A stretch of DNA of 64,000 nucleotides from Coniella vitis (Eukaryota; Ascomycota; Sordariomycetes; Diaporthales; Schizoparmaceae). The stretch spans positions 821,501-885,500 of the forward strand of contig WUJK01000011.1 in the NCBI GenBank assembly GCA_011317545.1. The letters are read 5' to 3'. The notes under the pieces were generated by a model, which was given only the letters and a program-made list of their open reading frames with translations, was not told the DNA's origin and searched no databases. Positions 36,336 through 48,999 of the stretch are shown here, one piece after another; within the stretch, counting starts at the first letter, position 1; every line of letters starts with the position of its first letter. Made by a program: the position numbers and the translations under genes.

Positions 36336-37568
36336 TGCTCTCTTGTTGATCAAATTGGGAGGGTTTGTCTTTTGAGCGCACCGTTTTAGACTCTGTCACT
36401 ATCTATCGCTTTCATTGATTAGTTTTATTTATTTTTTTTATTCTTACTTTAGCATAGTTAGCCCCCTTTGAGGTGAATGCCATGTCACAGGTACTTGTTT
36501 CGCTTGTTTTCATTCCGTGCAGAGCGCCGTATCCGGGCAAGGAAGCATGAAGTTTTGCTTTTCTTATGCGGAAAAATTGGTGAAGTCAAGATTGGAGAAA
36601 TTATGCCAGCTTCATCATATGTAAACGTCACAAAAAGCCCAGGACTTATTTCCTTCGCATGGGAGAGCAAGGGCATTGGAGGGGGGGATCCAATGGTACA
36701 GTACAGATGCCCGAGTACCACATGACGCGGAGCCGGTGAAACCGGGCTGACAGTGCCTCAGCCTTGGGGAGATATTGTAATTAGACAAGTGTGGAAGTAG
36801 AAGCAGGAAAGAAGCTTGGCAAGAGAAGGCAAAACAGACAAAAAACTGACCGGGCCGTGCATGTGGGGTGGGATGGGATGGGACCAGAGACAAATTACCC
36901 ACTTGATAGGCTGAATATCTGCAATGCAGGTTTGGGCTTTTTTTTACTGTTGTATTTCTTTCCCGCAAGCCATCTGCTTCCTCCGTTGCCCTCCCTGCAA
37001 CCTGGCTGTTTCTCTCCAAAAGGTGACCCTACTCGTCGGGCTGCAGGTTGTGGGCGGAAGATTTAGACGCATGGACATAGTACTCATTCATGTGCGCGGA
37101 GTGGGTTCCAGCAATACAACGCCATGTACCGGACAGAGGGGGGAGAAAAGAGAAAGGTTGCCTTGTTCTTTATTCCCGTTATCCTGTCCATTCTCTATCT
37201 GGCGTCCTCGTCTTTTCTTACTGCTCTTGCGAATGTGCTTTTCACACTACCCAGGCACACACACCTAGGTACATATTTACTCAATGCTCTCCGTTTGCCT
37301 TGTTTTTTTCTTCTTCTTCTTTCTCAACCCTTTCCTGCCTGATGCTTCTTGCAGGATAGATTTCCTTGTTTTCGAGACACTGCTGTGCTCCCGCGGAAAG
37401 GCTTGTCCGTACTGGAAGGTGGCATTCTTGATGCATAACGGCAACTTTTAAGCATCCACTTGGCGAGTTTCTCAGTCTGTTGGTCTTTGCTCGGTACCAG
37501 TCAAACGTGATCGAAAAGGACAGCCCGCTGGAGATATTATTGGCCCAAAGAAACAGCCGGCCAGACCA

Positions 37569-37589
37569 ACACACACACACACACACACA
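37569..37589. repeat. (CA)n microsatellite
   Basis: Ten perfect AC units followed by ACAT, in non-coding DNA downstream of the forkhead gene. Confidence 0.9.
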
Positions 37590-37684
37590 TGTAAATACAG
37601 ATATCTCGGGGCCAAAGTTCTGGGCGCGAGGAATCAAAGCAATGACAGCGCTGGCATGATTCTTCCATGTGTGGGTATTGTTGC

Positions 37685-37706
37685 CTCTCTCTCTCTCTCT
37701 CTCTCT
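37685..37706. repeat. (CT)n microsatellite
   Basis: Eleven perfect CT units in non-coding DNA, about 100 bp from the CA repeat. Confidence 0.9.
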
Positions 37707-38240
37707 ATTCGATAATGAAGTGACCTTTTACTCGCATGACTATGTACGTATCCAGACAAGGGGCAAGGCAGCTCTTTTTTTTTTCTTTTCTTCTATTTCA
37801 CGTTTTCAAGTAGCGCATACTTGAATTTCCAGCCGCAATCGGGCATGCCCGACTTATAGGTGTCCATAAATATCATCGAATGCGAGAAGTCAGATACCAA
37901 TGTGGTTCTGCATGGCTCTTGTTTTGGAAGGAAGGAAGGAAAAAGAAAAGTCTAGATTGTACAGTATGATGGAAATTTCGGAAAGTACTTGACTACCCAA
38001 AAAGTTAAACAACTTCTCTCTGCACAACACCAACCTGCAGGCAGTCTGCAGATAAGCGTGGCTTTTTGGCCCAGTCTGGTATTGCCCACGAGACACAATA
38101 GCAGGGTCCAATTGAACCTGTTTGGCCAGCCTTGGGTGGCTTGACTTACCCAGTGCAGTTGTACTTGCACGGCCTTTGCCAGCCATCTATCTGCTGCTTG
38201 GTTTCTTGTCGAAAGTTGGCCGTTTATTTTGTTTATTTTG

Positions 38241-38264
38241 TTTTTTTTTTTAAAAAAAAAAAAA
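38241..38264. repeat. T-run/A-run inverted homopolymer
   Basis: Eleven T followed directly by thirteen A, forming a perfect AT hairpin or cruciform candidate. A very similar structure occurs 2 kb further on. Confidence 0.85.
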
Positions 38265-40273
38265 GATTCTTGCGTCCCTTTTCGCAGATGGGGATCCTGG
38301 GGGGGACAAACCAAAGCGGTACCTGAAAAAGGTCATCAACACATGCAGCAAGCAAAAAAAGGTGCAGTGGCTTTTGTGTACGGACAATCACTTCCTTTTG
38401 AGGGGGGTGCTTCCTTTTGTGGACGCCGCGTACAGTGTACACTACCGATGTATGCTTACGCAATTGGGGGCTTCGGGTTACATGGTACATGGTACATGAG
38501 AATGCGCATGGCTGTAACCTTTTCCAACCCCGCAGCCTACAGTTGTAGTACCTAGTACATAACTAATGTAGCCGCGTTGCAACGGGTGAACACATGGTGC
38601 ATCCGGTGTACTATGAAATACATGGGGGTGTAAAGATCTATAATGTAAATGAGACTTTGTTTTCCCCACATAAACGGAGCTGATCTGGGGTGGGAAGGAC
38701 TGAAGCTGGCCAATGGGGGGGGAAACCGTTCGAGATTGTTGCTTGTTGCTGTTGCTGTTCTTGAAGGGGGATTGGCACCGCAAGTAGAGAAAAGAAAGAA
38801 GAGGGAAATAAGAAAGAAAGAAAGAAAAAAGCAACAAGTATGTACATACTCGCTTGTGAAAGCCATGAAATATTGATGATATGCAATTAAGTACCATGTA
38901 TCAGTTGCGAGGGGAAGCCATGATGACAGTACACAGTAAATGTACACTGTGTCATCCGAGAAGGACCATACTGGGGTGCGAAGTCTTGCACATAGTACTA
39001 TGTACTATAGTACTACATACTAGTAGTATCATAGTAGAGTCTGTGAGTCCGCAATTAGTACTTTCGCTTAACAATACTGAGGCGCCGCCGCTTCACCTCA
39101 AGAAGGATTCTCAATATCACGGCCACTTCCGATGGTTCGCCAGCCGACTACATAGTAAGCTGTGACTAACCAGGCTACATAGTACAGCCAAGCAAGAATG
39201 GATCAAGTTATGCGTCCTCTTATTGCCTGTCACGCCATATCGTTCGAGAATTCGATGCCTCGTCTTGACCGCTCCGGATCCTTCGATGCTGTCCAAGTTG
39301 CAGGGCAAGATAGACAAGCTACGATAGTATAGTAAGTAGACAGCAGTGACGCGGGCTAGGACAGAAGGTCTCGGCAAGTATCTGAGGTAGACGCCCCAAT
39401 GATTGAGAATACTTACTACTGGGATCAATGTGCTAGTGTTTGTGCCACAATCTCTTCGCCCGCCGGTGCTTGACATGTGGACGCAACAAGTTCGATGCCT
39501 CGTTTTACGGCCACAAAGTCCAGTCCAATGTGCTTGGTTGGCTTGGTGATATCGCCCGAATCTATATGAATGGAATGAAAAATGGCCCATAGACTCTGTC
39601 GGCCTCTGTTCCATTCCAAAGTGCTGCTGGAATTTCACGTCTCTATAACACAGTAATACTTAGCCACTTGGGTCATATATACATGAATACTTGCTGATCA
39701 CTCATCACATCGACTCTCACCTTTTACTTAATGCTCAGCGGGCTGCCAGCTACGCAAGTGAGGCGCTCTGGTTCCCGTCCACGTCCTGCCATACTTATGT
39801 ACAGCCTTAGTATTTAAGCAGCCCTCCTCTGGCTACACAGTACCCAGTCCTACGTACAAAGAACGGGGATACGTCAGTCAGCGTCAGTCTAACCTATCAT
39901 ATCTAAGCGTTTAGCATCGTGCCGAGCCGTCGGGCCGCGAGCAGGGATTAGTATCGAGGGAGAAAACCCCTCCCCTTTTTTGCGACCAAAAGCTGCCAGA
40001 CTGCCCAAGCCTGCCCAATGAGACTCCAAATCACTTTAGAACAATTACTTAAACTTTATTATTTACCTTTGCCACGACCAGCCAATCAAGTCTTTTGTTT
40101 GTTTTGTTGTATAACCTTTTTTATTTGGGGGGGGGGGAGGGGGCGGGTTCTCAAAAGGTGAATCCATCCTCCATTGCCAAAAGACAAAAGTGTCGTGCAA
40201 CGGCAGTGCGTAGGCGCACATTGCTTGGTTGAACGTTTGTATTGTTCATCACCTACTTTGATGGGTTTCTTGC

Positions 40274-40303
40274 TTTTTTTTTTTTTTCAAAAAAAAAAAA
40301 AAA
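40274..40303. repeat. T-run/A-run inverted homopolymer with GGGTTT/AAACCC flanks
   Basis: Fourteen T, one C and fifteen A, flanked by GGGTTTC on the left and AAACCCC on the right, so the inverted symmetry extends beyond the homopolymer. No coding region is near. Confidence 0.85.
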
Positions 40304-43300
40304 CCCCTCTGGTGGTGCCGCATATATACTGAAAGAATCGGCAAGTACTCTGGACTGGTTGAGTGAATCTGGGTAAAGTAAGCAGTAAACCTGATCTGGA
40401 AGAAATCCGATGGTCTCCCACATGGAGAGTACAATAGATCGTAAGTCCATCTAGATGAGGGATCGATTATTTGCCATGTAAGGGTGGGGTTCAGTTGCTG
40501 CGTAGATAACATGAGCTGTCAAATAACGCCTCCTGTGGCTCAGTGCTCCAACTCTCGTCATCATGATCTCACCCAAATGCGAGGAGGCCAAGTGACGCAA
40601 GTAAAAGGTGCTGGAGACTGGCTGCTGTGCACAACTCGACCAAATGCCTTGAACGGCAAGCTACTCGTCAGCTTGTCCATGGTTCACTCGCTTTGGCTTG
40701 TGTGACATTTCCGAGAGTTCTTGATCAGTTGAGTGGGGAGGCTTGCACTGCGCGCCTCCTCTTTTCTTTTCTCTTTTTTTTTCTCCTTTCTATGCTTGGT
40801 AGCGTTGCTTTGTACGAGTGGGTTACGAAGCTACGTCAAGCATCGTCAAAGGAACGCAGATCAGTTGATCTAGCCTTTTTATCATTTCTGAGAATGTCCT
40901 TCTGTCACACGGGGGAGTGAGCACTCGGGTGGAGATCGAGCTGCTTGGGGGGTCTGGGACCTTTGACCGTTGAGCCCCTGACGGTCGGGCCCCTCGGGCT
41001 CAACTACTTAACATCATGGTGCCAAGCCTGCGAAGGTACCTTTACTCTTGTCTGCGTCGCAGTCCCGTTCCCGAGAAGGGCTCCTATGTCACGAGCTACA
41101 TACTATGTAAACCTTCAGAAGTTGGCTGGAGGACCGCGAGTGACGATATTAGGTGCCATGGTACGTTTAGGGAGGCGACTGTCAAACCGTCAGAGCAACC
41201 TGGGCTGTACTTGAAGGCAAAGTAGCAGTAGAAATCCAGTGGGCTCAACACACAAATGCTCTTCTTTCTCCACAGTGTTCGAGACAACGAATTTATCTCC
41301 GGTGAGCCCAGATTTGTCGCCACAACTCTGCTGCGAGGCTGCAATGCCCGCTTTCCAAGGATGGTCGAGATTTCGACGCAGAATCTTCCGAAGATAAGAC
41401 CCAAGCACGACTCGTTATTCTGATGAATCGGAGCGACGTTGCTCTTTGGGCCTTTGAGAGCGACGACCGACTCGATGGCAGCAGGCGGCTGGGTGTCCGG
41501 AGCGGCAGAATTTCCGAGTGGTGCCAGTGCGACCCCCGGGCTGGCGACAATGTCCGACATCAAGAGGCAGACTGCATGATTGGCAGGACATGCTCCGGCG
41601 GTCTGGGCGAATTGTCTGTATGGGATGGGAAAATGAGTGGATTTCAATACGAGTCTCGATACAACGAGAAGACCAACGGCTCGCCGCGGGGACCAAACGT
41701 TACTTTGCTTCACAACACACGAGGCTGCGCTAGTAGCCAATCTCACAATGCATTGCCTACACAGGCTTTCCACCCTCATGCATAAACGAATCAATCCTCA
41801 AAGATAAGGCTGCAGACTGGTGTACTTGTCGGGAAGAGGACTCGATCAGGGTCTGGGCCTTGGAAACAGGGTCCGCTCAATGCAAAACTAGGAGGACGAA
41901 AGGAGGAGGAGAAGTAGAAGTAGCGCACCGGACAACTCGCCTTGACCGACTTCTGGGGAACTTACACAGCCAAGACATGGTCACCACAAACCTCCAAGAC
42001 GACCTCAAAGTCGAAGAAAAAGCATCGGTGCCGCAGTCTTTAGGGTGTGTTGCTAACGCACCGCGTCAGCCTTATACGAGAGTCGCTTGAGGTGGCTGCT
42101 ATCGGATCATGTGGACTGTTGCGACTGGGCCTCTCGTGGCCTCTGCTTGCCGTCCCATCCCACCCTCTTGAAGCACCATCATCATGCAACAGGCCCACCG
42201 CATGCACGGAATCTCGGAGATGTACGACCTGGTTTGTGGTGGGCTTTGCGCCCATCGCGGTCTCGCTCAGCGTCGCGGCCCCAAGTCACTCGAGTCATGA
42301 TGATGGCGTCTGCCAAAAGCAACAGTGGCCAGCGCTCGTTCTGTCTCGACAGTCAAAGCCAGAGCACTGCAGTAATCGTGGGCTTGAGATGCAGACCAAT
42401 AGCATCTCGTTCAGACGACGCGAGCAAAGAAGTGTTCCGGGACCTGTGATTTGTCTGAAAGCGGCTACAGTGCCCGGGCTTGGAAACAACCTTGTTGATG
42501 TGGAAAGAGAAGTCTTGACGGCAGCGTGCCATCTCTGGAATCTTGGAGGACGATGAGCAGGGAGGCTAGAATAGAACAAGTAGAAGCAAGGGCAGCAGTA
42601 GCAGAAGGGCTTCGAGGGCTTGGCTATGGCCCACACTGGGTAAGCCATGGCTGCCCAGGTGTACTTGGAGTCATATTGTAATTCCAGAAATGGTGGTACA
42701 AGACAATAAGTTCTTGGTGACTTCAGTAAGACGTCAAAACCACTCGAGTTCTAGTTTTTCATGTTAGACGTAACTTTCATGCTTTGCATCTTCTCCTAGC
42801 ATTCCAGACATCTAGAGATGGATACCCAGAGAGAGACTTTCTCTCCCAACTATCATCAATCTCCTTCTTCTTCTTTCTCCTCTATACTACTCAAGATTTA
42901 AATTTGCAATTCGAATCAATGGCATTATTATGCCTACACAAACTTATCCCTTGTCTCATAAAACCAAGTTTAGTCAGGCCTAGCGCACTCATCAATCGTA
43001 AGAATGGGATTGTCAAGATGAAGCCACGTTTCTCTTGGATATGTACCTTTCCTTATCACTTTAGTAGGTAGACTGGATACAAAACGCCGTTGTAGCCCAG
43101 TGACGCTGTTGCAGCCTCGATTTTGCTGCTGGAAGGAACTAGGAAGTGCGCTACGTCCAGCGCTCGGAGGATACAGTCCGATCCCTACAAATCATGTGTC
43201 CAGTCTCTATCTTTGCGTACCTCTGTCCTGCTGGTATTGTTATACAATTCATTTTGCTCCTTGCAAGCTAATGTTAATATTGCTAGACCTGGTTGCAGCG

Positions 43301-43536
43301 GTGTTGAAACTGTCGTACTGAAATTCCTTGGACCTCACTGCCCAGGATTGTCTGTATGGAGTTCTTGTCCCTCCTGTGTTGCCTACTGTGTACGATTACG
43401 TAGTAGATTATAAATTGTATCCAGCTGCCACCATCAGCTCGCCTGGCACTTATATAGATCTACACGCAGCTTACTGAGCAGCTGAGTAAAGCATTATGGT
43501 CTATCCTATATGCACCACGCCAGATCTTTTGATGTG

Positions 43537-43617
43537 CAGGTTGCCAACCAAAAAAGGCTGACTCCAAAGTACTACAAATTCCGCTATTGGAGTTCGCCTT
43601 ATTTTGTTGGCAACCTG
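43537..43617 (+). mobile_element. Intact MITE-like fold-back element, copy B
   Basis: An 81-bp element with terminal inverted repeats CAGGTTGCCAAC / GTTGGCAACCTG. The inverted symmetry continues imperfectly inward (AAAAAAGGC / GCCTTATTTT; GACTCCA / TGGAGTT). It is flanked by a direct ATGTG on both sides (43532-43536 and 43618-43622), a likely 5-bp target-site duplication. It has no coding capacity, so it is a non-autonomous DNA element needing a transposase from elsewhere. A degenerate relative lies at 6493-6573. Confidence 0.78.
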
Positions 43618-43931
43618 ATGTGGTATCTTCTATGTATGCAAAGTACAGCAACGATTAGAACGTCACGACGTCACGTTGAAGTCATGCGGCAACTCTCATG
43701 AATAATTCGACTAAAATACATAGTAGAGCGTGGCAAGCCTGGAAGCAGCTCCCTACACCATAGTAATAGTAGTACTTTTAGATACTTCGTACAGGCGCGT
43801 CTTATTTCCGTGAACATTGCATCGTCAATACGTAATACCTAATGTGTACCTTGCAAATATCATTGCCCTGCCCTGCCTGCCCAATTATTCAGTTCAAGGC
43901 CTAGAAGGCTCGCGTCTCCTTCCTACTTCAG

Positions 43932-44002
43932 ACAGCTTGTACCCAGTACCTACGAATACGTGCTGGCCAAGTCAACAGCTTGTACCCAGTACCTACGAAT
44001 AC
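43932..44002. repeat. 28-bp direct repeat, two copies
   Basis: An identical 28-bp block (ACAGCTTGTACCCAGTACCT, continuing ACGAATAC) occurs at 43932-43959 and 43975-44002, separated by 15 bp. It is probably a small local duplication. Confidence 0.85.
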
Positions 44003-46447
44003 ATTCATTGACAAACAGAGTTAGAACAATACGAAAGGCTGCTCACTGTGCCTGGTTGGGGCTTTTCCTTCTGCTTGTACATGCTGCCCAAGTGGCAAGC
44101 TATCACGGCAAGAGTTGAGCAGCAACTCGGCAGCCGCGAGCGACAGCCATCGACTGGAAGGCAGGCATGCCTGTCCTAGGCAAAAAGCAACAAAAGGATG
44201 GAGGTCAACTGGTGCTTATTGGACAGAGCAAGGCACCATCTATTCCGCCGGCAGCGGCCGAGTTACCGATCCCGTAAGCATTGCATTCACATGGCCGGAC
44301 GGCCTTTTGGGCCCAGATGCGTGCGTAGTAGCGAGCCTGCAAGGTGAGATATACCGTGCAGAGTTCAACCCAAAACCCGGTTTGCATGGCATCGACAGTG
44401 CTGGGTGAAGGGCTGTGTGCTGACAATCTGCTACATAGTACAGTAATATGTACATAGGACTTGGTATCGTCGCGGCAGCCACTCATACATAGCCTTCTAG
44501 AAGTGTGAAGGATTCCAACAAGATTTGCATTCTGTTCTCGCCATCATCCTCAAAGGACATCTTGACAGCGAGCTCTCCGTTGTGGGTAGACTTGCTAGGC
44601 GGATTTGGGCGCACCTGTCGATCTCCTCGCTTTTGAGTGATATTTGATGGGCTGCCAAGAACAAGAACTTGCTGCAAGGGATCCATCCAGTGTTTTGAAT
44701 TTGAACGTTTCGTTCTGGCGCCGACTTCTTCATGATGTTATGTAATCGTACTGTGTTTCAAGACGTGGCTTTGGCACTGTATGTCAAGGGGGGCAGGTGA
44801 CATCCCTGTCTGTACCTGCCTTCGTAGCAGCGACAGCCAGCGAGATGACGCACAGTGTCTTGAGCTTGGCCACGCACAGCTGCTTCTCAGGCTGTTTCCT
44901 TCCGCCTTTTTGCCTGGCTTCGCGTGCCCTCTGATCCGCGTCCCGCGCGCACGGTACTTTGTAGCCCCTCAGCCACCACCCTCCCCCTCCAACAAGCCTT
45001 GGCAGTCGTCCTCTGTACTGTTCATTGTTCATGCTTCTTGCGTGTCTCTCACTGGCGCGGCTGGGCACCTGTCAGGCTTTTGATACTTGCTGGATAATCC
45101 GAGACCGAGCCCAAATCCGAACCCCCGAGCACAACCAACCGGCCTCCATCCATACACAAGAAGCCGTCCGCTACCCATATAGCCCGAGCCCAGGACCGTC
45201 GACGCCTCACGCCCTTACTATGTACTGCCTGACGGGTCTCTTGAAGCACGATCCTAGCACAAGCGAATCCACCAGCACAATCGAGCTTCGCGCCGCCATG
45301 ACCAGGGCTCGCCTCCCTGGAGCCCGCGTCAAACAGGGGCCACCTGAAGCCGACTTCCGACAATAAATGGGCTTCCCCAACTGCATGGCTCCAGGCAGAA
45401 AATGGCAGTGTGGCGGTGGCAGAGTGTCAGATCTATTATAGCTGTCTGGAAGTCGAGCAGGCCGTGGTTCACGTGGCCACGCCCTAGATGCACTTCAACG
45501 ACGCTACTGAAGCGTCCATCTTTTCCAGCACGCCGCATGGTAAGCTTCAGCGGCCCCGGATTGGAGGCTCTGCTGGCCCAGCCCAGGCCGCCCCTAAGCC
45601 CTCAGTGCCCTGTCCTGCACAACCGTTCCGGATCATTTCAAGCCGCCAATCACGACCCTCCTTTGCTCCAACCCACCACTAGCCCGTTGGGCCCGTTGGC
45701 CTAGAGCTGTGTTGGGGTGGTGGACGTTGTGGACGCGCTGGGCCTCTACTCTTGACTTCACCGCTATGATGGACCGCAAAGATGGCAGACTACAACGTCG
45801 CTCTTGTTATCCGCATATGGGACCACTTTACGAAATAATGCTCAGTTCTGCGGACAGGCCGAGGTGGTTTGGATTGTGCCTGTCTTCGCTGAATTTTCGC
45901 TGCAAGAAACCAAGACACCAAGACTTCCATATTGTTCGGAAGCTTATTATTACTATGCCCGGCAACGGTGCGCTGACATGCTCGCCTGATCGGCAGGGTG
46001 GGCCCCTGGGCTGTTAACTTTTAGCTTCCCCACACCGACGGCAACCAGAAAAGGAGATTGCAGATGTGTACTTAGTACACAGAAATAATGCGGAGAAGGG
46101 CAAGATGTGCTATGATACGTTGGTCTACGCCCTCACCGTGATGGTGGAAAAACATGTCATTCGTCAATCGAGGGTCAGGGAAAGCTCACCTCGGGCCACC
46201 GCCCGCTTCACCTGAGATACAATATGCATACCGCATAGGGGCTGATCAAGAGACATAAAAGACGAGGCCAGGGACCACTGCCCTGTTGTTCAACACTGCT
46301 TGTTTCCAAGGTTCTTCTTGAAAGGCACGCCAGGTCGCAAGGTGTTTGTTGTCGCAAGTCAGAACACGGTGTACCCCAAACACGACCATAATCAACCCGT
46401 AATCATCGTAGCCTGTACCACTTGGCTGTGCGTTCTACGACATCACG

Positions 46448-48804
46448 ATGAGATTCTCGTCCTGTGCCCTCTTGTTGGCCGCCGCGGCCGAAGCCACGGC
46501 TTCCCACTACTCGCCACGGCCGCACATTGTGCCTTCGCCCAAACAACCCAGAAAGGCTGTGCCAAGCCCGCCACCTCGAACCAAGTACTGTACCGTCAAG
46601 ACGCACGGCAACGGGACCGATGACTCGAGCTACATTCTGTCCGCTTTCCATGAATGCAACAATGGCGGCCATGTGCTGTTCGCGGCCAACACGACGTACA
46701 CGGTTGGCACAGCGATGGACTGGACCTTCTTGAGGCACATTGACATTGGTAAGTGGCTCAGGGCTACAGCAGTGCTTGATTTTGACCTGTCGTTCTTGGA
46801 TCTATGCGCTCCTGTGATTGGGCGACACAGGGGAGAAAACGAAAGTTGACGGTTGCGCGCATATGCTGGACTTGGCGAATGATGATTTTTGATGTTTTGC
46901 GGCTAGAATGAGCCACGCTAATAGGTTGACTCGCTGCGACAGATATCCAAGGAACGATCAAGTTCACCGACGACACGGACTACTGGCAGGCGAATTCGTT
47001 CAAGTTCGTCTTCCAAAACGCGACGTCTTTCTTCAAGCTTGGAGGAGATGACGTTTTCATTTACGGAGGTAAGTCTTGCTAGCATTTGACAGCCAAGTGT
47101 GCTCAAACCCAACATCTACCTAAGCACATGGGGGGGGGGGCTTGCAGCGAGCCAAGTGGCCCCGGAAACACAAAGCGGCTGCAGTCGCATCTTCAGACTG
47201 AAGAAGACTTGATATAAACACCACCCGCTGCCAGATGTGATTGTTCAGACTTGGCATCGGCGGCGCTCAATATTCTTGTTTCACCCTGATATCGCTGAAA
47301 CAAAGAAGCCACTGGGTTGGGGTAACGAGCTGTCGCGTGTCACCTCAAAACACAAATTGGCGAGGCGTACCAACCCTGGCCCGGTCAAGTACCGCTCAAA
47401 TTCAACTGTTGGGTTGAACGGAGCGATGTGCTTCCAGGCAATGTACTTCCTAGGCTTGTCTTGTCGCCTGTGCTTTTCAATCTGACGGCTATGAACGTCT
47501 CATTTGGTCATGTCATGCAAAAAAAGGGGGCTTTTCCTGCTTCATCTTCTCTTTTATAAGTGTCACGGAAATTTTATACAGAGCCAACAAGAAGCTGACG
47601 AATGTTTCACTAGGTGGTGAACTTGACGGTAGCGGTCAGGTGTGGTATGACCTCTATGCTGAGGATGAATACATCTTGCGACCAGTTCTGTAAGTCATGC
47701 TGCGCTCACAATATGCTTTGGAAGAGGAATATGTACAGCAGGTTTCTAATCTACTGGCGTTACTATAGCATTGGTATCGATGGTCTGAACAACAGTATCT
47801 TATCGGACCTGGTCCTGAGATACTCGCCACAGTACTATACATTCATGGCCAACTCGAGCAACGTTGTTTTCAACAACTTCGACATTTCTGGATACTCGAG
47901 CAGCGCCCATTTGGCCAAGAACACGGACGGGTGGGACACCTACCGCTCCACCGACATTTCCATTTTGAACTCTGTGATCAACAATGGCGATGGTAAGTTA
48001 CAATACCTGCTGCCTCTTCTTTCCCCCAAGCACTTGAATCACCCGTTTGTACACGATGTATTCAGGGTACCGCAATGGAACCTTGCATGGGCTCACCGCC
48101 CTGGCGTTAAGCCCAGAATGTACAAAGCCCGTGTCACGCCGGGCCGTATCCGTCATCTGACCTTGTCCTCCTTCGGGCCGCAACGCTCCTGCTAACAATG
48201 TACTTCTTTTACGTTACTAGACTGTGTTTCCTTCAAGCCCAACTCGACCAACATTCTGGTCCAGGGTCTGTGGTGCAACGGCTCGCACGGTATTTCCGTG
48301 GGCTCCTTGGGCCAGTATGAGGGCGAATATGACATTGTCGAGAACGTCTATGTGGCCAACATTAGCATGCACAATGCCTCGGACGCTGCCCGCATCAAGG
48401 TCTGGCCCAACGCGCCTTCGGCGCTGTCTGGCGATCTGCAAGGAGGCGGCGGTGACGGCCGCGTCAACAACATCACCTTCGACGGTATGCTCATTGACAA
48501 TGTCGATTATGCCATCGAAGTCACTCAGTGCTACGGCCAGAAAAACATTACGCTGTGCCTCGAGTACCCCAGCCCGCTCACCATTACCAACGTCACCATC
48601 AAGAACCTCAGCGGCACTACGAGCACAAAGTACGAGCCCGACATTGCGGCTTTCCTCTGCTCGAGCACCACAGTCTGCGATGGCATTGTGGCTGAGAACA
48701 TTGACGTCGTGAGTCCTCAGGGCACAAACGATGCTTACTGCTTGAACATGGACAACTCGACGCTGGATGTGACTTGCACCGGCAGCCTGTTGGGAACCAA
48801 CTAG
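46448..48804 (+). CDS. Secreted GH28 exo-polygalacturonase-type pectinase
   Basis: Extracellular inverting pectin hydrolase. Exons are 46448-46748, 46943-47068, 47614-47689, 47769-47992 and 48221-48804; phases agree and give 436 aa. A signal peptide opens the protein (MRFSSCALLLAAAAEATA). All GH28 catalytic signatures are present: NTDGWDTY (about 221), the Asp pair in NNGDDCVSF (about 242, recreated across the fourth intron), GSHGISVGSLG with the catalytic His (about 265) and RIKVW (about 299). NTDGWDTY and the region before it fit exo-acting enzymes (exo-polygalacturonase or xylogalacturonan hydrolase) better than endo-polygalacturonases. Many N-x-S/T sites suggest glycosylation. The second intron is 545 nt, much longer than the others. 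Exact specificity is not certain. Confidence 0.92.
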
Positions 48805-48999
48805 GCAGAGTCAAAAGGAAAATTTTTCTCTTGCATGGTATACATGTATAAGTACAGAGATCGGCGCTACTCCGCGCGGCTGACATGTTATATATAACTC
48901 CGTAATGTATTTATTGAATGATAGCCTATCAATTCCGAACGTTGCTGAAGAAATGTCTGTTAAAGGTGCATTGCACGCTAGTGATTTGTTAGTATTCAA

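Larger units (their letters stand above)
36336..46447. other. Gene-poor stretch of about 10 kb
   Basis: I find no convincing gene in this interval. It contains CA and CT microsatellites (37569, 37685), two T-run/A-run hairpins (38241, 40274), an intact 81-bp MITE (43537), a 28-bp direct repeat (43932 and 43975), a run of eleven G at 40127 and seven copies of TACATAGTA in either orientation. Short ORFs at 39117-39638 (reverse), 41096-41794 (reverse) and 42047-42556 (forward) have no recognisable family. Decayed transposons or regulatory or non-coding RNA sequence are possible. Confidence 0.45.

Noticed and set aside
39117..39638. Reverse ORF with a KPTKHIGLDFVAV stretch faintly like a copia RNase H region
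   Set aside because: The resemblance is a few residues only, with no reverse transcriptase, integrase or LTRs nearby.
47614..48195. 193-codon forward ORF reading through two polygalacturonase introns
   Set aside because: GT..AG introns at 47690-47768 and 47993-48220 restore the conserved GH28 motifs, including NNGDDC, so the readthrough frame is incidental.
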